A stretch of 63,005 nt of DNA from Ralstonia sp. SET104. Its GTDB lineage: Bacteria > Pseudomonadota > Gammaproteobacteria > Burkholderiales > Burkholderiaceae. Of this stretch, positions 8,202 to 18,418 are shown piece after piece (the first letter of the stretch is position 1; each line of letters begins with the position of its first letter). The notes below the pieces were generated by a model. The model was given only the letters and a program-made list of their open reading frames with translations. It searched no databases and had not been told where the DNA came from. Location: the NCBI RefSeq assembly GCF_003851545.1, contig NZ_BHVX01000020.1, positions 1 through 63,005 of the forward strand. Direction: 5' to 3'. The position numbers and the translations under genes are program-made.

Positions 8202-11200
8202 CTACACCTGGTGTGGACCGTGATCCGATGCAGGTTCCACCTTGTGCCCGTGATGACGCACGCCACGCAACTTGCGCAACGTCCATTTCTTGAAGTCATC
8301 CACCTTCTCGAACACCACCGGCACCACCAGCAAGCTCAGCAGCGTGGAGGTCAGCAGGCCGCCGATCACCGCCACGGCCATCGGCGCGCGGAAACCCGCA
8401 TCGCCCTCCAGGCCAAGCGCCATCGGCACCATGCCGGCCGTCATGGCCACCGTGGTCATGACGATGGGGCGTGCGCGCTTGTGGCAAGCATCAATGATGG
8501 CCTCGGTGCGCGACATGCCCAGATCACGCCGCGCGACGATGGCGTATTCCACCAGCAGGATCGAGTTCTTGGTCACGATGCCCATCAGCATCAACAAACC
8601 AATGAGCGCCGGCAGCGACAAGCTGAAACCAAACAGCGCCAGCAGCCCAAACGCCCCGCCAACCGACAGCGGCAGCGCCGCCAGAATCGTCACCGGCTGC
8701 GTGAAATCGTGGAACAGCAGCACGAGCACCGCATACACGCACAGCACGCCGGCAAACATGGCAAGGAAGAAGCTGCTGAACAGCTCCTGCATGCCCTCCA
8801 CATCGCCCGAGGCGATACGGCGCACGCCTTGCGGCAGGTTCTTGATAGACGGCAATGCTTCCACCGCCATGTTGGTTTCGCCCAGCGCGCGGCCCTCCAG
8901 CCCTACGCTGATGGTGACGTTGCGGCTGCGGTCATAGCGGTCGATTTGCGCGGGGCCGCTGGCGATGGAGATGTCGGCGATGTTCTCCAGCGGCACCGCG
9001 CCGTTGCGGCCCGGCACGCGCAACTGGCGGATCGTGTCGATCTGGTTGCGCGCCTTCGGATCAAGCTCAACGCGGATGTACACCTGCCGCTCGGGCAGGT
9101 TCAGCTTCGGCAGGTTGACGTCATAGTCGCCGGCGGTGGCCACGCGCACGGCCTGACCGATGGCGGCAGCCGTCACGCCCTGCTGCGCGGCGCGCGCAAA
9201 ATCCGGGCGGATGACGATCTCGGGCCGCAGCAGACTCGCTGACGAAGTCACTGCACCGAGCCCCGGCACTGTTCGCAGATCGCGCATCACATCGCGCGCA
9301 GCCTGCTGAAGCGTGGCGGGGTCATCGCCGGTCAACACGACCTGCAATTGCTCGCCAGAACCCACCGCGCCGAACGAGATCCGCACGCCCGGCACGCCTT
9401 CCAGCATTTCGCGCAATTGGCGCTGCACGTCCTGTTGCTTGATGTGCCGGTCATGCCGATCGGTGAGCGAAATGGTGAGCGTGCCATTGCGCACCTCGCC
9501 GCCGCTGGAGCCCGGCACGCCGGCCATCACGCCGGAGCCGATGGCCGTATAGACGTGACGGACTTCCTTGTGCTGCATCACGATCTTGCGCACGCGCTCG
9601 GTGTTCTCGCGCGTCTGGGCGATCGTGCTGCCGGGCGGGCTTTCCACCGTCATCTGCAGTTGCGCCCAGTCTTCGGGCGGCAGGAACGTCGCGGGAATCA
9701 ACCCGATGATGGCGACCGACACGACAAAGAACGCCGCCGCCATGCCGCCCGTCTTCCACGGGTGCACAAGACACCAGCGCGCCGCCTGCAGGTAGCGCGT
9801 CATGATCCAGCCGTCGCGGTTGGGCTCGTCCTGCGGCTTGAGCATGTAGGCCGCCATCATGGGCGTGAGCAACCGCGCCACCAGCAATGACGCCAGCACC
9901 GCCAGCGACGCCGTCCACCCGAACTGCTTGAAGAACTTGCCCGAAATGCCGCCCATGAAAGCCGTCGGCAGAAACACGGCCACCAGCGTGAGCGACGTCG
10001 CAACGACGGCCAGGCCGATCTCCTGCGCCGCTTCCATGGCGGCTTCCAGCGGCTTCTTGCCGTTGCGCAGGTGGCGCACGATGTTCTCCACCTCCACGAT
10101 GGCATCGTCGACGAGAATCCCGACCACCAGCGTGAGCGCCAGCAACGTGATGCCATTGAGCGTGAAGTCGAGCAACTGCATGGCCGCAAACGTCGGGATG
10201 ATCGACAGCGGCAGCGCCACGGCCGACACGAATGTCGCCCGCCAATCGCGCAGGAACAGCCACACCACGATCACTGCCAGGATGGCGCCTTCATACAGCG
10301 CGTCCATCGACGCCTTGTACGAATCGGCCACCGGCTTGACCATGTTGTAGACCTCGGTCACGTGCACGTTGGGGCGTTCGGCCTGCAGCCTGGCAATCGC
10401 CTCGCGCACGCCCTTGGCGACCGACACCTCGCTCGCGCCGCGAGATCGGAACACCTGGAAGCTCACCACCGCCTTGCCGTCGAACAGCGCCATCTGGCGC
10501 GGCTCGGCAGCCGTGTCGCGCACATCGGCCACATCCGACAGGCGAATGCGCCGTCCGTCTGACAGTGGGATATCCATCTGCGCCAGTTCGCGCGCGCTCT
10601 TGACGGTGCCCAGCGTGCGCACCGCCTGCTCCTGCCCGCCGATGTTGCCGCGCCCGCCCGGCGCCTCCTGCTGCATGCCGCGCACTTGCGCGCTGATGTC
10701 CGCCGCCGAGACGTTCAACGCCTGCAGGCGCACGGGGTCGAGCTGCACGCGCACTTCGCGGTTCACACCGCCCTGGCGCGTGACCTTGGCCACGCCATGC
10801 ACTGACAACAGCCGCTTGTTGACCGTGTTGTCGACAAACCAGGAGAGGTCCTCCGCGTCCATATCCTTCGCTTGCACGGCGTACGTCAGCACCGGCAGGC
10901 TGGCAAACGTCACGCGTGAGATGACCGGCTCCTGCACGTCAGACGGCAATTGCGCGCGGATGCGGCTGACTGCATCGCGCACGTCGTTCACGGCTTCCTG
11001 CACATCCTTTTCAAGCTGGAACTCGACCATCGTGGTCGAGCTGCCATCGTTGATGGTGGACGTGATGTGCTTGATCGCGCCGATGCTGGCAATGCTGTCT
11101 TCGATCTTGCGCGTGACTTCGGTCTCCATCTGCGTGGGCGTGGCGCCCGGCAGGCTGGCCGTCACGGAAACAGCAGGAAAGTCGATGTCCGGAAAGTTCT

Positions 11201-11303
11201 GGATCGACAGCATCTTGAACGACACCAGCCCTGCCACCGTGATCAGGATGAACAGCAGAATCGACGGAATCGGCTTGCGGATCGCCCAGGCAGAGAAGTT
11301 CAT
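8202..11303 (-). CDS. RND efflux pump inner-membrane subunit (HAE1 family)
   Basis: A 1033 aa proton-driven drug exporter of the AcrB/MdtB/MexF type and the last gene of a three-gene operon. The N-terminus (MNFSAWAIRKPIPSILL) is a membrane helix followed by the porter domain. The proton-relay pair Asp399-Asp400 lies in the TM4 motif LVVGILVDDAIVEVENI, and the duplicated second half shows the matching GIVTKNSILLVEYA helix. The start overlaps the stop of the adaptor gene by 4 bases (ATGA), implying translational coupling. Substrate range cannot be predicted. Confidence 0.93.
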   Translation of the reverse strand: MNFSAWAIRKPIPSILLFILITVAGLVSFKMLSIQNFPDIDFPAVSVTASLPGATPTQMETEVTRKIEDSIASIGAIKHITSTINDGSSTTMVEFQLEKDVQEAVNDVRDAVSRIRAQLPSDVQEPVISRVTFASLPVLTYAVQAKDMDAEDLSWFVDNTVNKRLLSVHGVAKVTRQGGVNREVRVQLDPVRLQALNVSAADISAQVRGMQQEAPGGRGNIGGQEQAVRTLGTVKSARELAQMDIPLSDGRRIRLSDVADVRDTAAEPRQMALFDGKAVVSFQVFRSRGASEVSVAKGVREAIARLQAERPNVHVTEVYNMVKPVADSYKASMDALYEGAILAVIVVWLFLRDWRATFVSAVALPLSIIPTFAAMQLLDFTLNGITLLALTLVVGILVDDAIVEVENIVRHLRNGKKPLEAAMEAAQEIGLAVVATSLTLVAVFLPTAFMGGISGKFFKQFGWTASLAVLASLLVARLLTPMMAAYMLKPQDEPNRDGWIMTRYLQAARWCLVHPWKTGGMAAAFFVVSVAIIGLIPATFLPPEDWAQLQMTVESPPGSTIAQTRENTERVRKIVMQHKEVRHVYTAIGSGVMAGVPGSSGGEVRNGTLTISLTDRHDRHIKQQDVQRQLREMLEGVPGVRISFGAVGSGEQLQVVLTGDDPATLQQAARDVMRDLRTVPGLGAVTSSASLLRPEIVIRPDFARAAQQGVTAAAIGQAVRVATAGDYDVNLPKLNLPERQVYIRVELDPKARNQIDTIRQLRVPGRNGAVPLENIADISIASGPAQIDRYDRSRNVTISVGLEGRALGETNMAVEALPSIKNLPQGVRRIASGDVEGMQELFSSFFLAMFAGVLCVYAVLVLLFHDFTQPVTILAALPLSVGGAFGLLALFGFSLSLPALIGLLMLMGIVTKNSILLVEYAIVARRDLGMSRTEAIIDACHKRARPIVMTTVAMTAGMVPMALGLEGDAGFRAPMAVAVIGGLLTSTLLSLLVVPVVFEKVDDFKKWTLRKLRGVRHHGHKVEPASDHGPHQV

Positions 11304-12472
11304 CGCTGGGCTCCGGCTGCTGTGGGCGTCGATGCTGGGGCGGCGGGTGCTGAGGCTGCTCCAGCGACTGCTCCAGCAGCTATCACGCGCACCACATCCC
11401 CGTCGCTGAGGAAGGCGGCGCCTGCGGCAACCACACCATCATTTGCGCCGACGCCCTGCACGATCTCGACTTGCCCGTCCTGGCGGCGGCCGACTGTCAC
11501 CTTGGTCTGGCGCACGCGGCCTTGCTGGCCGATCACCATCACGTAGTCGTAACCGTCGCGCGAGAACACGGCGGTTTCGGGCAACGTCGTGGCCGGGGCA
11601 TCGCCCAACAGCACGTCGCCTGAGAGGTACATGCCGGCCTTCACGCCAGACGTGGCGGCTTCCGGCGGCAGATCAACATAGACGAGCCCATTGCGCGTGT
11701 TGGCATCCACCGTGGGCGCGACCTGGCGCACGCGGCCGTTAACCACGCCGCCGTCCATGCGGCGCAGGCGTGCAGCCTGCCCGGGCTGGATGCGCGGGAG
11801 CACGTCACCGTGCATCTCGGCGCGCCATTCCAGCCGGTTCTTGCGGATGAGCTTGAAGAGTTCGGTGCCGGATGACACCACGGCGCCCACGGTTGCCGTG
11901 CGGGCACTGATCACGCCATCGTCCGGCGCAACCACCCGCGTGTAGCGCAAGCGCAGTTGCTGGCTGTCGAACTGCGCGCGTGCTGCAGCCAGTTTGGCAG
12001 CGGCCGTCTTGGCCTGCGTGTCGTACTGGATCAGATCCTGCTGGCTGATGGCGCCGCTCTTGTCGAGTTCATGCGCGCGGCGGGCCTCGCCGGCGGCCTG
12101 AGCGGCGGAGGCTTCCGCTTCAGCCAGGCTGGCGCGTTGAGCGGCCACATCGGCACGCACAGTGTCATCCGACATGCGTGCAAGCAATTGACCTTGCTTG
12201 ACGACATCGCCCACGTTGACGCGCACTTCTGCCAGTTTCAGGCCGTTGACCTCGGCGCCAATGCTGGCTTCCTGCCACGGTTGCACAGCGCCGCTGGCCG
12301 TGGCGATACGCGGCCACACATGCTGCGCCAGATGCGCAACATTAACGGCCAGCGCCGGCTTGGCAGGCTGCTGTTCTTTGCCCTTGCTCTCGGGCGCGGA
12401 TTTGCCGCACGCCGCCAGCGCGGCGGCCAGCATCATCGCCAGCGCGGCCATCCAAACACGTTGTCCTGTCAT
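11300..12472 (-). CDS. RND efflux periplasmic adaptor (membrane fusion protein) lipoprotein
   Basis: A 390 aa adaptor bridging the pump and the outer membrane channel. The start at 12472 (MTGQRVWMAALAMMLAAALA) gives a signal peptide with lipobox Leu-Ala-Ala-Cys; the longer frame upstream is the end of the preceding gene. The lipoyl-like segment (SIGAEVNGLKLAEVRVNVGD), an Ala-rich coiled-coil hairpin (VAAQRASLAEAEASAAQAAG) and the beta-barrel (YTRVVAPDDGVISAR) appear in order. It overlaps the upstream channel gene and the downstream pump gene by 4 bases each. The C-terminus is an Ala/Pro-rich tail. Confidence 0.92.
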   Translation of the reverse strand: MTGQRVWMAALAMMLAAALAACGKSAPESKGKEQQPAKPALAVNVAHLAQHVWPRIATASGAVQPWQEASIGAEVNGLKLAEVRVNVGDVVKQGQLLARMSDDTVRADVAAQRASLAEAEASAAQAAGEARRAHELDKSGAISQQDLIQYDTQAKTAAAKLAAARAQFDSQQLRLRYTRVVAPDDGVISARTATVGAVVSSGTELFKLIRKNRLEWRAEMHGDVLPRIQPGQAARLRRMDGGVVNGRVRQVAPTVDANTRNGLVYVDLPPEAATSGVKAGMYLSGDVLLGDAPATTLPETAVFSRDGYDYVMVIGQQGRVRQTKVTVGRRQDGQVEIVQGVGANDGVVAAGAAFLSDGDVVRVIAAGAVAGAASAPAAPASTPTAAGAQR

Positions 12473-14028
12473 GAAGCGTTTCCGGTATGCGCGCGGCGCT
12501 GTGCGGCCGGTGCAGTGGTATTGGTATGGATATCGGGATGAGGATGAGGGGCATCGTCGCGCCAGCCGCCGCCGACGGCCTTGTACAGTGCCACCCACGC
12601 CTGCGCGCGTTCGAGCTTCACGGCCGCCAGGGATTGCGAAGCCTGCAACGCCGTACGCCGCACGTCTTCCAGTTGCAGCAGGCTGCCAGCACCCAGTCGG
12701 TAGCGGGCGCTGGCAGCCTCCAGTACTTTTGCGTATTGCGCATCGGCCGTCGTAGCCGCATCGACCCGGCGGTCAGACGCATCCAGGCGCACCAGCGCAT
12801 CTTCCACTTCCTGCACGGCCTGGCGCACCTTGCCGCGGTAACCGGCCAGCGCCTGGTCATAGCGTGCACGCGCCGTTTCCACGCGCGCCGCGCCTGTGCC
12901 ACCGTCAAAGATCGGTAACGACACCGACGGCCCGAACGACCACGATTTGCTCGTCAACGATTGCCCGCCGAGGCGGTACGAATTGATGCCAATCGAACCC
13001 GCCAGCGTGATCGACGGCAAACGGCTCGCCACGGCCACGCCAATATCGGCGCTTGCGCCCGCCACTGCCCGTTCGGCAGATGACACATCCGGCCGTTGCG
13101 ACAGCACATGCGCTGGCACGTCCGGCACACCTGCGTCGGGCGGTGCGGGAATCTGCGCACTGGCCCTTGCAAGCAATCCGTTCAACGCATCGTGGTCAAT
13201 TCCGGTGAGCATGACGAGCTTGTCGATGCCCTGTGCGCATTGGGCGCGCTGGCCCTCCAGCGCATTGACCGCATCACCTACAGTGGCCTGCGCCTGTGCG
13301 TAATCGGCGGGAGCAACAAAGCCCGCACGGAATTTGCGTTCGGTCAGTTGCAGCGTTTCTTGCCGGGACGACAGCGTTGCCGCACCGATATCGACCAGCG
13401 CCTCGCACTCGCGTTGCTGCAGGTAGGCATTGGCGACCTCGGCGGCGAGCAAGACGCGGGCGTCGTGCCAATCGGCTTCGCTGGCGGTCAGGCGCGCATC
13501 GGCGCCTTCCAGGCTGCGGCGCTTGCCGCCGAAGAGATCGATCTCCCACGACGCATCGGCCTGCGCCGCGAGGGTGGTGATCGTGCCCAGCCCCAGCGTT
13601 GGGTTCAACGCGCCAGCGGACAACCCGCCGCCCGCAAACTGACTGCCGCCAAACCCACCCTGCCGCGTGGCGGAGCCCGTGCCTTTCAGTTGTGGGAATA
13701 GCACCGCCTGGCTGGTGGAAACGCTCGCGCGGGCCTCGCGCACCCGGCCGACGGCCTGCGCGATGGTCGGGCTGGTGCTGTCCGCCTGCTCCACTAACTG
13801 TGTCAGCACAGGATCGTGAAACTGCTCCCACCAGCGTGCAAGCGCTATGCGGCTGCCGTGGTGGGCAAGCGTGGCATGCCAGCCTTGCGGTGCTTCGGTG
13901 CCGCTCAGCGGCGGCGTGCGGTAATCGGGCCCGACCGCGCAGCCTGCCAACAACATGGCAGCCACCAGCGAAGCATATCGGGCAGGGCCACCGGGCCATC
14001 GGCTGCCGGCGTGTCGACCTGTCTTCAT
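12469..14028 (-). CDS. RND efflux outer membrane channel lipoprotein (NodT/OprM family)
   Basis: A 519 aa TolC-like channel and the first gene of the efflux operon. The start at 14028 (MKTGRHAGSRWPGGPARYAS) gives a signal peptide with lipobox Leu-Ala-Gly-Cys followed by AVGPDY, the usual NodT-family opening. Two repeated helical halves follow (QADSTSPTIAQAVGRVREAR and later RARYDQALAGYRGKVRQAVQ). A weak AGGA lies upstream. The C-terminus is His/Thr-rich and slightly extended. The operon order channel, adaptor, pump is common in Burkholderiales; no local regulator gene is adjacent. Confidence 0.92.
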   Translation of the reverse strand: MKTGRHAGSRWPGGPARYASLVAAMLLAGCAVGPDYRTPPLSGTEAPQGWHATLAHHGSRIALARWWEQFHDPVLTQLVEQADSTSPTIAQAVGRVREARASVSTSQAVLFPQLKGTGSATRQGGFGGSQFAGGGLSAGALNPTLGLGTITTLAAQADASWEIDLFGGKRRSLEGADARLTASEADWHDARVLLAAEVANAYLQQRECEALVDIGAATLSSRQETLQLTERKFRAGFVAPADYAQAQATVGDAVNALEGQRAQCAQGIDKLVMLTGIDHDALNGLLARASAQIPAPPDAGVPDVPAHVLSQRPDVSSAERAVAGASADIGVAVASRLPSITLAGSIGINSYRLGGQSLTSKSWSFGPSVSLPIFDGGTGAARVETARARYDQALAGYRGKVRQAVQEVEDALVRLDASDRRVDAATTADAQYAKVLEAASARYRLGAGSLLQLEDVRRTALQASQSLAAVKLERAQAWVALYKAVGGGWRDDAPHPHPDIHTNTTAPAAQRRAHTGNAS

Positions 14029-14160
14029 GGGAAGTGTCCTTCGGGAACGCAACCGGAATTATGCCCAGTCAAGCGTCCGCAAGACACTCGCCCCGCTTCG
14101 GTGCTCAGCCCACCGTCGACCGCCGGTCAGGCGATGCTCAGAGACCCGCCTACGCCGGTG

Positions 14161-14316
14161 TCAGATATAGCCCAGCAGCACCAGGATGACGACGATCACC
14201 ACAATCAGCCCAAGCCCGCCCGTGGGCCCGTAGCCCCAGCCACGGCTGTAGGGCCACGACGGCAGTGCGCCGATCAGCAACAAGATCAGAACAATGATGA
14301 GAATGGTGCTCAACAT
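14161..14316 (-). CDS. DUF3309 family small membrane protein
   Basis: A 51 aa protein with two hydrophobic helices separated by a conserved loop (LPSWPYSRGWGYGPTGGLG), which is the DUF3309 signature. The start at 14316 is supported by a perfect AGGAGG six to seven bases upstream. The function of the family is unknown; it is often stress-related by context. It stands alone between the efflux operon and yddG. Confidence 0.85.
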   Translation of the reverse strand: MLSTILIIVLILLLIGALPSWPYSRGWGYGPTGGLGLIVVIVVILVLLGYI

Positions 14317-14493
14317 GATGCCTCCTGATTCGGTGTTGGTATGCCGCCGCCATAGCTGGCGCAGCGGCTTACCCCGCATCTAGCACGCCCCGTTCCCGTG
14401 GAGGCTACATCTGCTGCTTGATGGAAAATCTGGCGGTTAATTGCGAAATATCGCTGCAAACCGGACCGTGGGACCGTGGCCGGCCCTTTAGTC

Positions 14494-15426
14494 TTAGTCT
14501 GTCGGCGCCTGAGAACGCTTCGGCGACGATTGGGCGCGTGCGCGTTGACCGCGTGTGGCGAGCCAGCACAGGATCGAGCCCGCAACCACCATCGATGCGC
14601 CCTTCCAGAACGCGAACGAGAGCGGCGCATGCAACAGCGCAGCCGCCAGCGCGGCCGACAACACGGGAATGAAGTAGGACGCCCCGGCCAAGACTGTGAC
14701 ATTGCCGTGCAGGATGCCGACGTTCCACGCCGCGTAGCCGAACCCCATCGCGGAAGCGGCCAACGCAAGGTAGACGACTGCCGAGATACTGAAGTGCATC
14801 GCGCCACCGCCGGTGGCGAAGAACTTGATCCACAGGGCGAGCGCCGTCAACATGAAGAACAACGTGACGCCGTTCTTACCCTCGGCGATGCGGTTGGTAA
14901 CCGTGCAATACGCAGCCCAGATCATTGCACCCGTGAAAGCCAATCCGTAGCTGAGCGGGTTGTCTGCGACGTTCGCGGCCATGCCGGCGAGATCCAGCCC
15001 CTGGTCACCGCCAAGCACCAAACCGATCCCCAGAATGGAGATCAAAGCGCCCGGAACGATCAGAGCGTTCGCGCGCTGCTTGTTGAACGCGATGGCCGAC
15101 AGCATCGTGAAGGTCGGCCACAGGTAGTTGACCATCCCGACCTCAATCGCTTGCCGGCCGCTGTTGGCGTAGCCGATCGAAAGCGAAAGGCACAGCTCGT
15201 ACGATACGAACAGGAGACTGCCCCACACCAGATAGCGCCGCGGAAACGCCTTCAGGCTGCTGAAGCCGACGGAAAACAGCAGCAACACCGACGCGACGGA
15301 ATAGATCATGGCAGCGCCGCCCACAGCGCCCAGGTTCTGGCTCACGCCACGGATCAATCCGACGATCGAACTCCACAGCAGCACCGCGATGAGCCCGATG
15401 AGTGTTGCCCTGCTCTTGCTTTGCAT
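14494..15426 (-). CDS. yddG: YddG-type aromatic amino acid exporter (DMT superfamily)
   Basis: A 310 aa inner-membrane exporter with ten predicted helices (two EamA halves). It is very close in wording to E. coli YddG: ATLIGLIAVLLWSSIVGLIR, QAIEVGMVNYLWP, GAMIWAAYCTVTN and YAAWNVGILHGNVT. YddG exports aromatic amino acids and paraquat-like compounds. The start at 15426 (MQSKSRATLIG) matches the homologue; a 16-residue upstream extension is unlikely. Divergent from the DUF2520 gene. Confidence 0.9.
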   Translation of the reverse strand: MQSKSRATLIGLIAVLLWSSIVGLIRGVSQNLGAVGGAAMIYSVASVLLLFSVGFSSLKAFPRRYLVWGSLLFVSYELCLSLSIGYANSGRQAIEVGMVNYLWPTFTMLSAIAFNKQRANALIVPGALISILGIGLVLGGDQGLDLAGMAANVADNPLSYGLAFTGAMIWAAYCTVTNRIAEGKNGVTLFFMLTALALWIKFFATGGGAMHFSISAVVYLALAASAMGFGYAAWNVGILHGNVTVLAGASYFIPVLSAALAAALLHAPLSFAFWKGASMVVAGSILCWLATRGQRARAQSSPKRSQAPTD

Positions 15427-15597
15427 AACGCCTGCCTGCACTGACCTGCCTGTCTGAAAAAACTGCTCGCGCACGGCCAGTCCAACACTGGCGGGCGAAG
15501 GCGAGCAGTGTACCCGTCACACCCCCAGGATGCTGCACCGTGGTTCCCAAACACCGCTCCGCTATAAGATTCGGACAATTCAGAACAGAGATTTGGC

Positions 15598-16479
15598 ATG
15601 ACGTCTTTTGCGATCGAAACACCGGTGTCGGTAGGCTGGATTGGCGCGGGTCGGCTGGCCCGGGCGCTCGCCACGCGGGCACACAACGCGGGCATCCGCA
15701 CAGTGGCAGTGGCCAACCGCTCACCGGAACCCGCCGCGTGGCTCGCGCAAGTGACCGGCGCCAGGGCCGTCGATGCCCAAGGCGTGGCGGACGCCGCCGA
15801 CTGGGTGTTCGTGACAGTGCCGGACGACGCCATCCCACGTGTGGTCAGCAACGTGCGCTGGCGCCCTGGGCAGCTTGTACTCCATTGCAGCGGCGCAGGG
15901 GAACGCGACGTGCTGAGCGCGGCAAATCAGGCGGGGGCGGACACGGCCAGCTTCCACCCGCTGTTTCTCTTTGCCGGTTTGCCGGATGATGCCGAGCGGC
16001 TGGGTGGTGCATCCATAGCCATCGATGCCGATGCCCCGCACGACGCGGCACTCGCCAGCTTTGCGTCGCGGCTCGGCTGCATGCCGCTGCAGGTACGTGC
16101 CGGGCAACGCGCGCTCTATCATGCGGGCGCCAACTACGCGGCGAGCTTCCTGCTATGCGTACTGCACGAAGCGGCTACCCTGTGGGAAGCCGCAGGCATC
16201 GACCGCGATGCCGCCGTTGCCGCCATGTGGCCGTTGGTGGAAGGCACGCTGGCCGCAGCCCGTGCACGTGGCTTGGCTGGCGCACTGGCTGGCCCGGTGT
16301 CACGCGGCGACGGCGGGGTGATTGACAAACACCTGCACGCGCTCAACACACTCGGCGCGGATCATGCTGCGCTGTACTCCGCGCTTACGCGACGCGCACT
16401 TGCTCTGGCGGCCGAACGCGGCGCACCTTCCGCCGATGTGCTGGCTGAGCTTGCCGCACGTGTGGACCGTCAGCAATAA
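15598..16479 (+). CDS. DUF2520 domain Rossmann-fold protein
   Basis: A 293 aa NAD(P)-binding oxidoreductase-like protein. The N-terminal Rossmann motif is VGWIGAGRLARALATRA, and the C-terminal helical DUF2520 domain carries HPLFLFAGLP, YHAGANYAASFL and ALAGPVSRGDGG. The family resembles pyrroline-5-carboxylate and F420-dependent reductases, but its substrate is unknown. A -10-like TATAAG lies at 15563. The MFS gene begins 91 bases downstream, in the same direction. Confidence 0.85.
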   Translation: MTSFAIETPVSVGWIGAGRLARALATRAHNAGIRTVAVANRSPEPAAWLAQVTGARAVDAQGVADAADWVFVTVPDDAIPRVVSNVRWRPGQLVLHCSGAGERDVLSAANQAGADTASFHPLFLFAGLPDDAERLGGASIAIDADAPHDAALASFASRLGCMPLQVRAGQRALYHAGANYAASFLLCVLHEAATLWEAAGIDRDAAVAAMWPLVEGTLAAARARGLAGALAGPVSRGDGGVIDKHLHALNTLGADHAALYSALTRRALALAAERGAPSADVLAELAARVDRQQ

Positions 16480-16570
16480 CGGTATCGGCATCATTGGGAT
16501 CGGGCTACGCGCGAGCGCCAAACCGGCACGCACCCTACAATCGAAAATTTGCCCGCAAGCCTGCTCCGCC

Positions 16571-17800
16571 ATGTCCCAATTACCGCAGTCTCCGCAACCC
16601 TCTGCCACCACGCATTCCGCCACTGAACACCGCTCGGCCGGCGCGCTGGGCCTGCTCGTGGCCGGTCTGGTGCTGGTGGGCGTAAACCTGCGGCCGGCGC
16701 TGTCGAGCCTGTCGCCCGTGCTCAAGCAGGTGGCGGCAGGCACTGGGTTGTCGGGCGCCACCGCGGGCCTGCTGACGACATTGCCGGTGCTATGCCTGGG
16801 GGTGTTTGCGCCGGCGGCAGCGGTGCTGGCCCGTCGCTTCGGTGCAGAACGCGCGGTAGGCGGCTTGCTGATCGCACTTGCGGCCGGCATTGCCTTGCGC
16901 AGCGCGGGCGGCGTCGCACCGCTGTTCATCGGCACACTGGCGGCGGGTGCCTGCATTGGCGTGACGGGCATCCTGCTGCCGGGCATCGTCAAGCGAGACT
17001 TTGGCCGACAGGCCGACCTGATGACCGGCGTCTACACCATGGCGCTGTGCTTTGGTGCAGCGGTGGCAGCCGGCGCGAGCGCGCCACTGTCGGCATGGCT
17101 GGGCGGATGGCAACCGGCGCTCGCGTTCTGGGCGCTGCCGGCGCTGCTGGCCTTTATCGGCTGGTGGCCACACATGCGGCATGCGCACGGCAAGGGTGCG
17201 GCAATGCGGCTCGAACGCGTGTCGCTCTGGAACAAGCCGATCGCCTGGCAGGTGACGCTGCACATGGGCCTGCAATCGTCGCTGGCGTATTGCGTGTTCG
17301 GCTGGCTGCCGGTGATCCTGCAAGACCGTGGGCTGTCAGCGGTGCAGTCGGGTGTGGTGGTGGCGGTGTCGGTTCTCGTGCAGCTCATCACCGCGCTGGG
17401 CGGGCCGTTCGTGGCACGCCTTGGCCAGGACCAACGCCCCGCCGTCGTGCTGATGATGCTGATGTGCTGGGCCGGCCTGATAGGCTGCCTTTACGCGCCA
17501 CTCTCAACGCTGTGGTGGTGGGCGGTGCTGCTGGGGCTGGGCCAGGGCGGCAACTTCAGCGTGGCGCTGTCGCTGATCGTGCTGCGCTCGGCCGATGCGC
17601 GGGTGGCGGCCAGCCTGTCGGCCATGACGCAGGGCATTGGCTACACCATGGCAGCAGCGGGGCCGTATCTCATGGGCGTGCTGCACGACCTGACCGGCAG
17701 TTGGGCCGTGATGGGGTGGCTCTTCAGCGCGATTGCGCTGGCGTCCATCGTGATGGGATCGCTCGCCGGGCGCAATCGCACGCTGCACGCCGGCGAGTGA
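16571..17800 (+). CDS. CynX/NimT family MFS transporter
   Basis: A 409 aa, twelve-helix major facilitator. The CynX hallmark LLVAGLVLVGVNLRPALSSL is in helix 1, with GILLPGIVKRDF and ALSLIVLRSADARVAASLSA later. The start at 16571 (MSQLPQSPQPS) follows a TACAAT -10-like element about 30 bases upstream; the longer frame overlaps the upstream gene and lacks similarity. Relatives include the cyanate porter CynX and the 2-nitroimidazole exporter NimT; the substrate here is unknown because no cyanase gene is adjacent. Confidence 0.87.
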   Translation: MSQLPQSPQPSATTHSATEHRSAGALGLLVAGLVLVGVNLRPALSSLSPVLKQVAAGTGLSGATAGLLTTLPVLCLGVFAPAAAVLARRFGAERAVGGLLIALAAGIALRSAGGVAPLFIGTLAAGACIGVTGILLPGIVKRDFGRQADLMTGVYTMALCFGAAVAAGASAPLSAWLGGWQPALAFWALPALLAFIGWWPHMRHAHGKGAAMRLERVSLWNKPIAWQVTLHMGLQSSLAYCVFGWLPVILQDRGLSAVQSGVVVAVSVLVQLITALGGPFVARLGQDQRPAVVLMMLMCWAGLIGCLYAPLSTLWWWAVLLGLGQGGNFSVALSLIVLRSADARVAASLSAMTQGIGYTMAAAGPYLMGVLHDLTGSWAVMGWLFSAIALASIVMGSLAGRNRTLHAGE

Positions 17801-17818
17801 ACGCTGTCAAGGCTGTGC

Positions 17819-18364
17819 TCAAGCCTTGTGCTTCAAGGTCCAGTTGGCAAGCGCCTGCATCTGCTCGGTGATCAGGCCGGCGATGCGCTCGTCAGTCAGA
17901 TCACCATCGGCCGTGAAACCGCCGGCAAACGCGTTGGCAAACACTTCCGGCTTGTTCAGTGGATGCAGATCCAGATACACGCACACCTGACGCAGGTGGT
18001 ACTGCGCGCGCGACGTACCCATGCCACCGCCCGCACCCAGGATCGCGACCGGCTTGCCGGCCAGCAGCGCGTTGTCCGGTTCGCGCGAGGCCCAGTCGAG
18101 AATGTTCTTCAGCGCCGGCGCCAGCGAGTAGTTGTATTCGGGGCAAGCCAGCACGAGTGCATCGGCGCGCTTCATCTGCTCGAACACGCGCAGCACCGAG
18201 GCCGGCTTGTCCGTGATGTCGGCGTTGTAGAACGGAATATCCGTCAGGTCGGCCAGATCCATTTCAACGCCGGCGGGCAGCCGGGTGGCCGCCGCGCGCA
18301 GCAGGCCCTGGTTGGTGGATTTTCGGCGCAGGCTACCGGCAATGCCGAGAAAATTGAGCGACAT
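17819..18364 (-). CDS. NADPH-dependent FMN reductase
   Basis: A 181 aa flavodoxin-fold quinone/chromate-type reductase. The FMN phosphate loop is GSLRRKSTNQGLLRAA near the N-terminus, followed by PEYNYSLAPALKNILDWAS and GAGGGMGTSRAQYHLRQV, which are standard for the ChrR/SsuE-like family. The start at 18364 (MSLNFLGIAGS) is chosen over one 6 codons upstream because the fold begins there. Convergent with the CynX-like gene. Confidence 0.88.
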   Translation of the reverse strand: MSLNFLGIAGSLRRKSTNQGLLRAAATRLPAGVEMDLADLTDIPFYNADITDKPASVLRVFEQMKRADALVLACPEYNYSLAPALKNILDWASREPDNALLAGKPVAILGAGGGMGTSRAQYHLRQVCVYLDLHPLNKPEVFANAFAGGFTADGDLTDERIAGLITEQMQALANWTLKHKA

Positions 18365-18418
18365 GAAGAACGACTCCGTCAAGGTTGGGAGTGGCGAGAA
18401 TAGCGGACATTCGCTCCA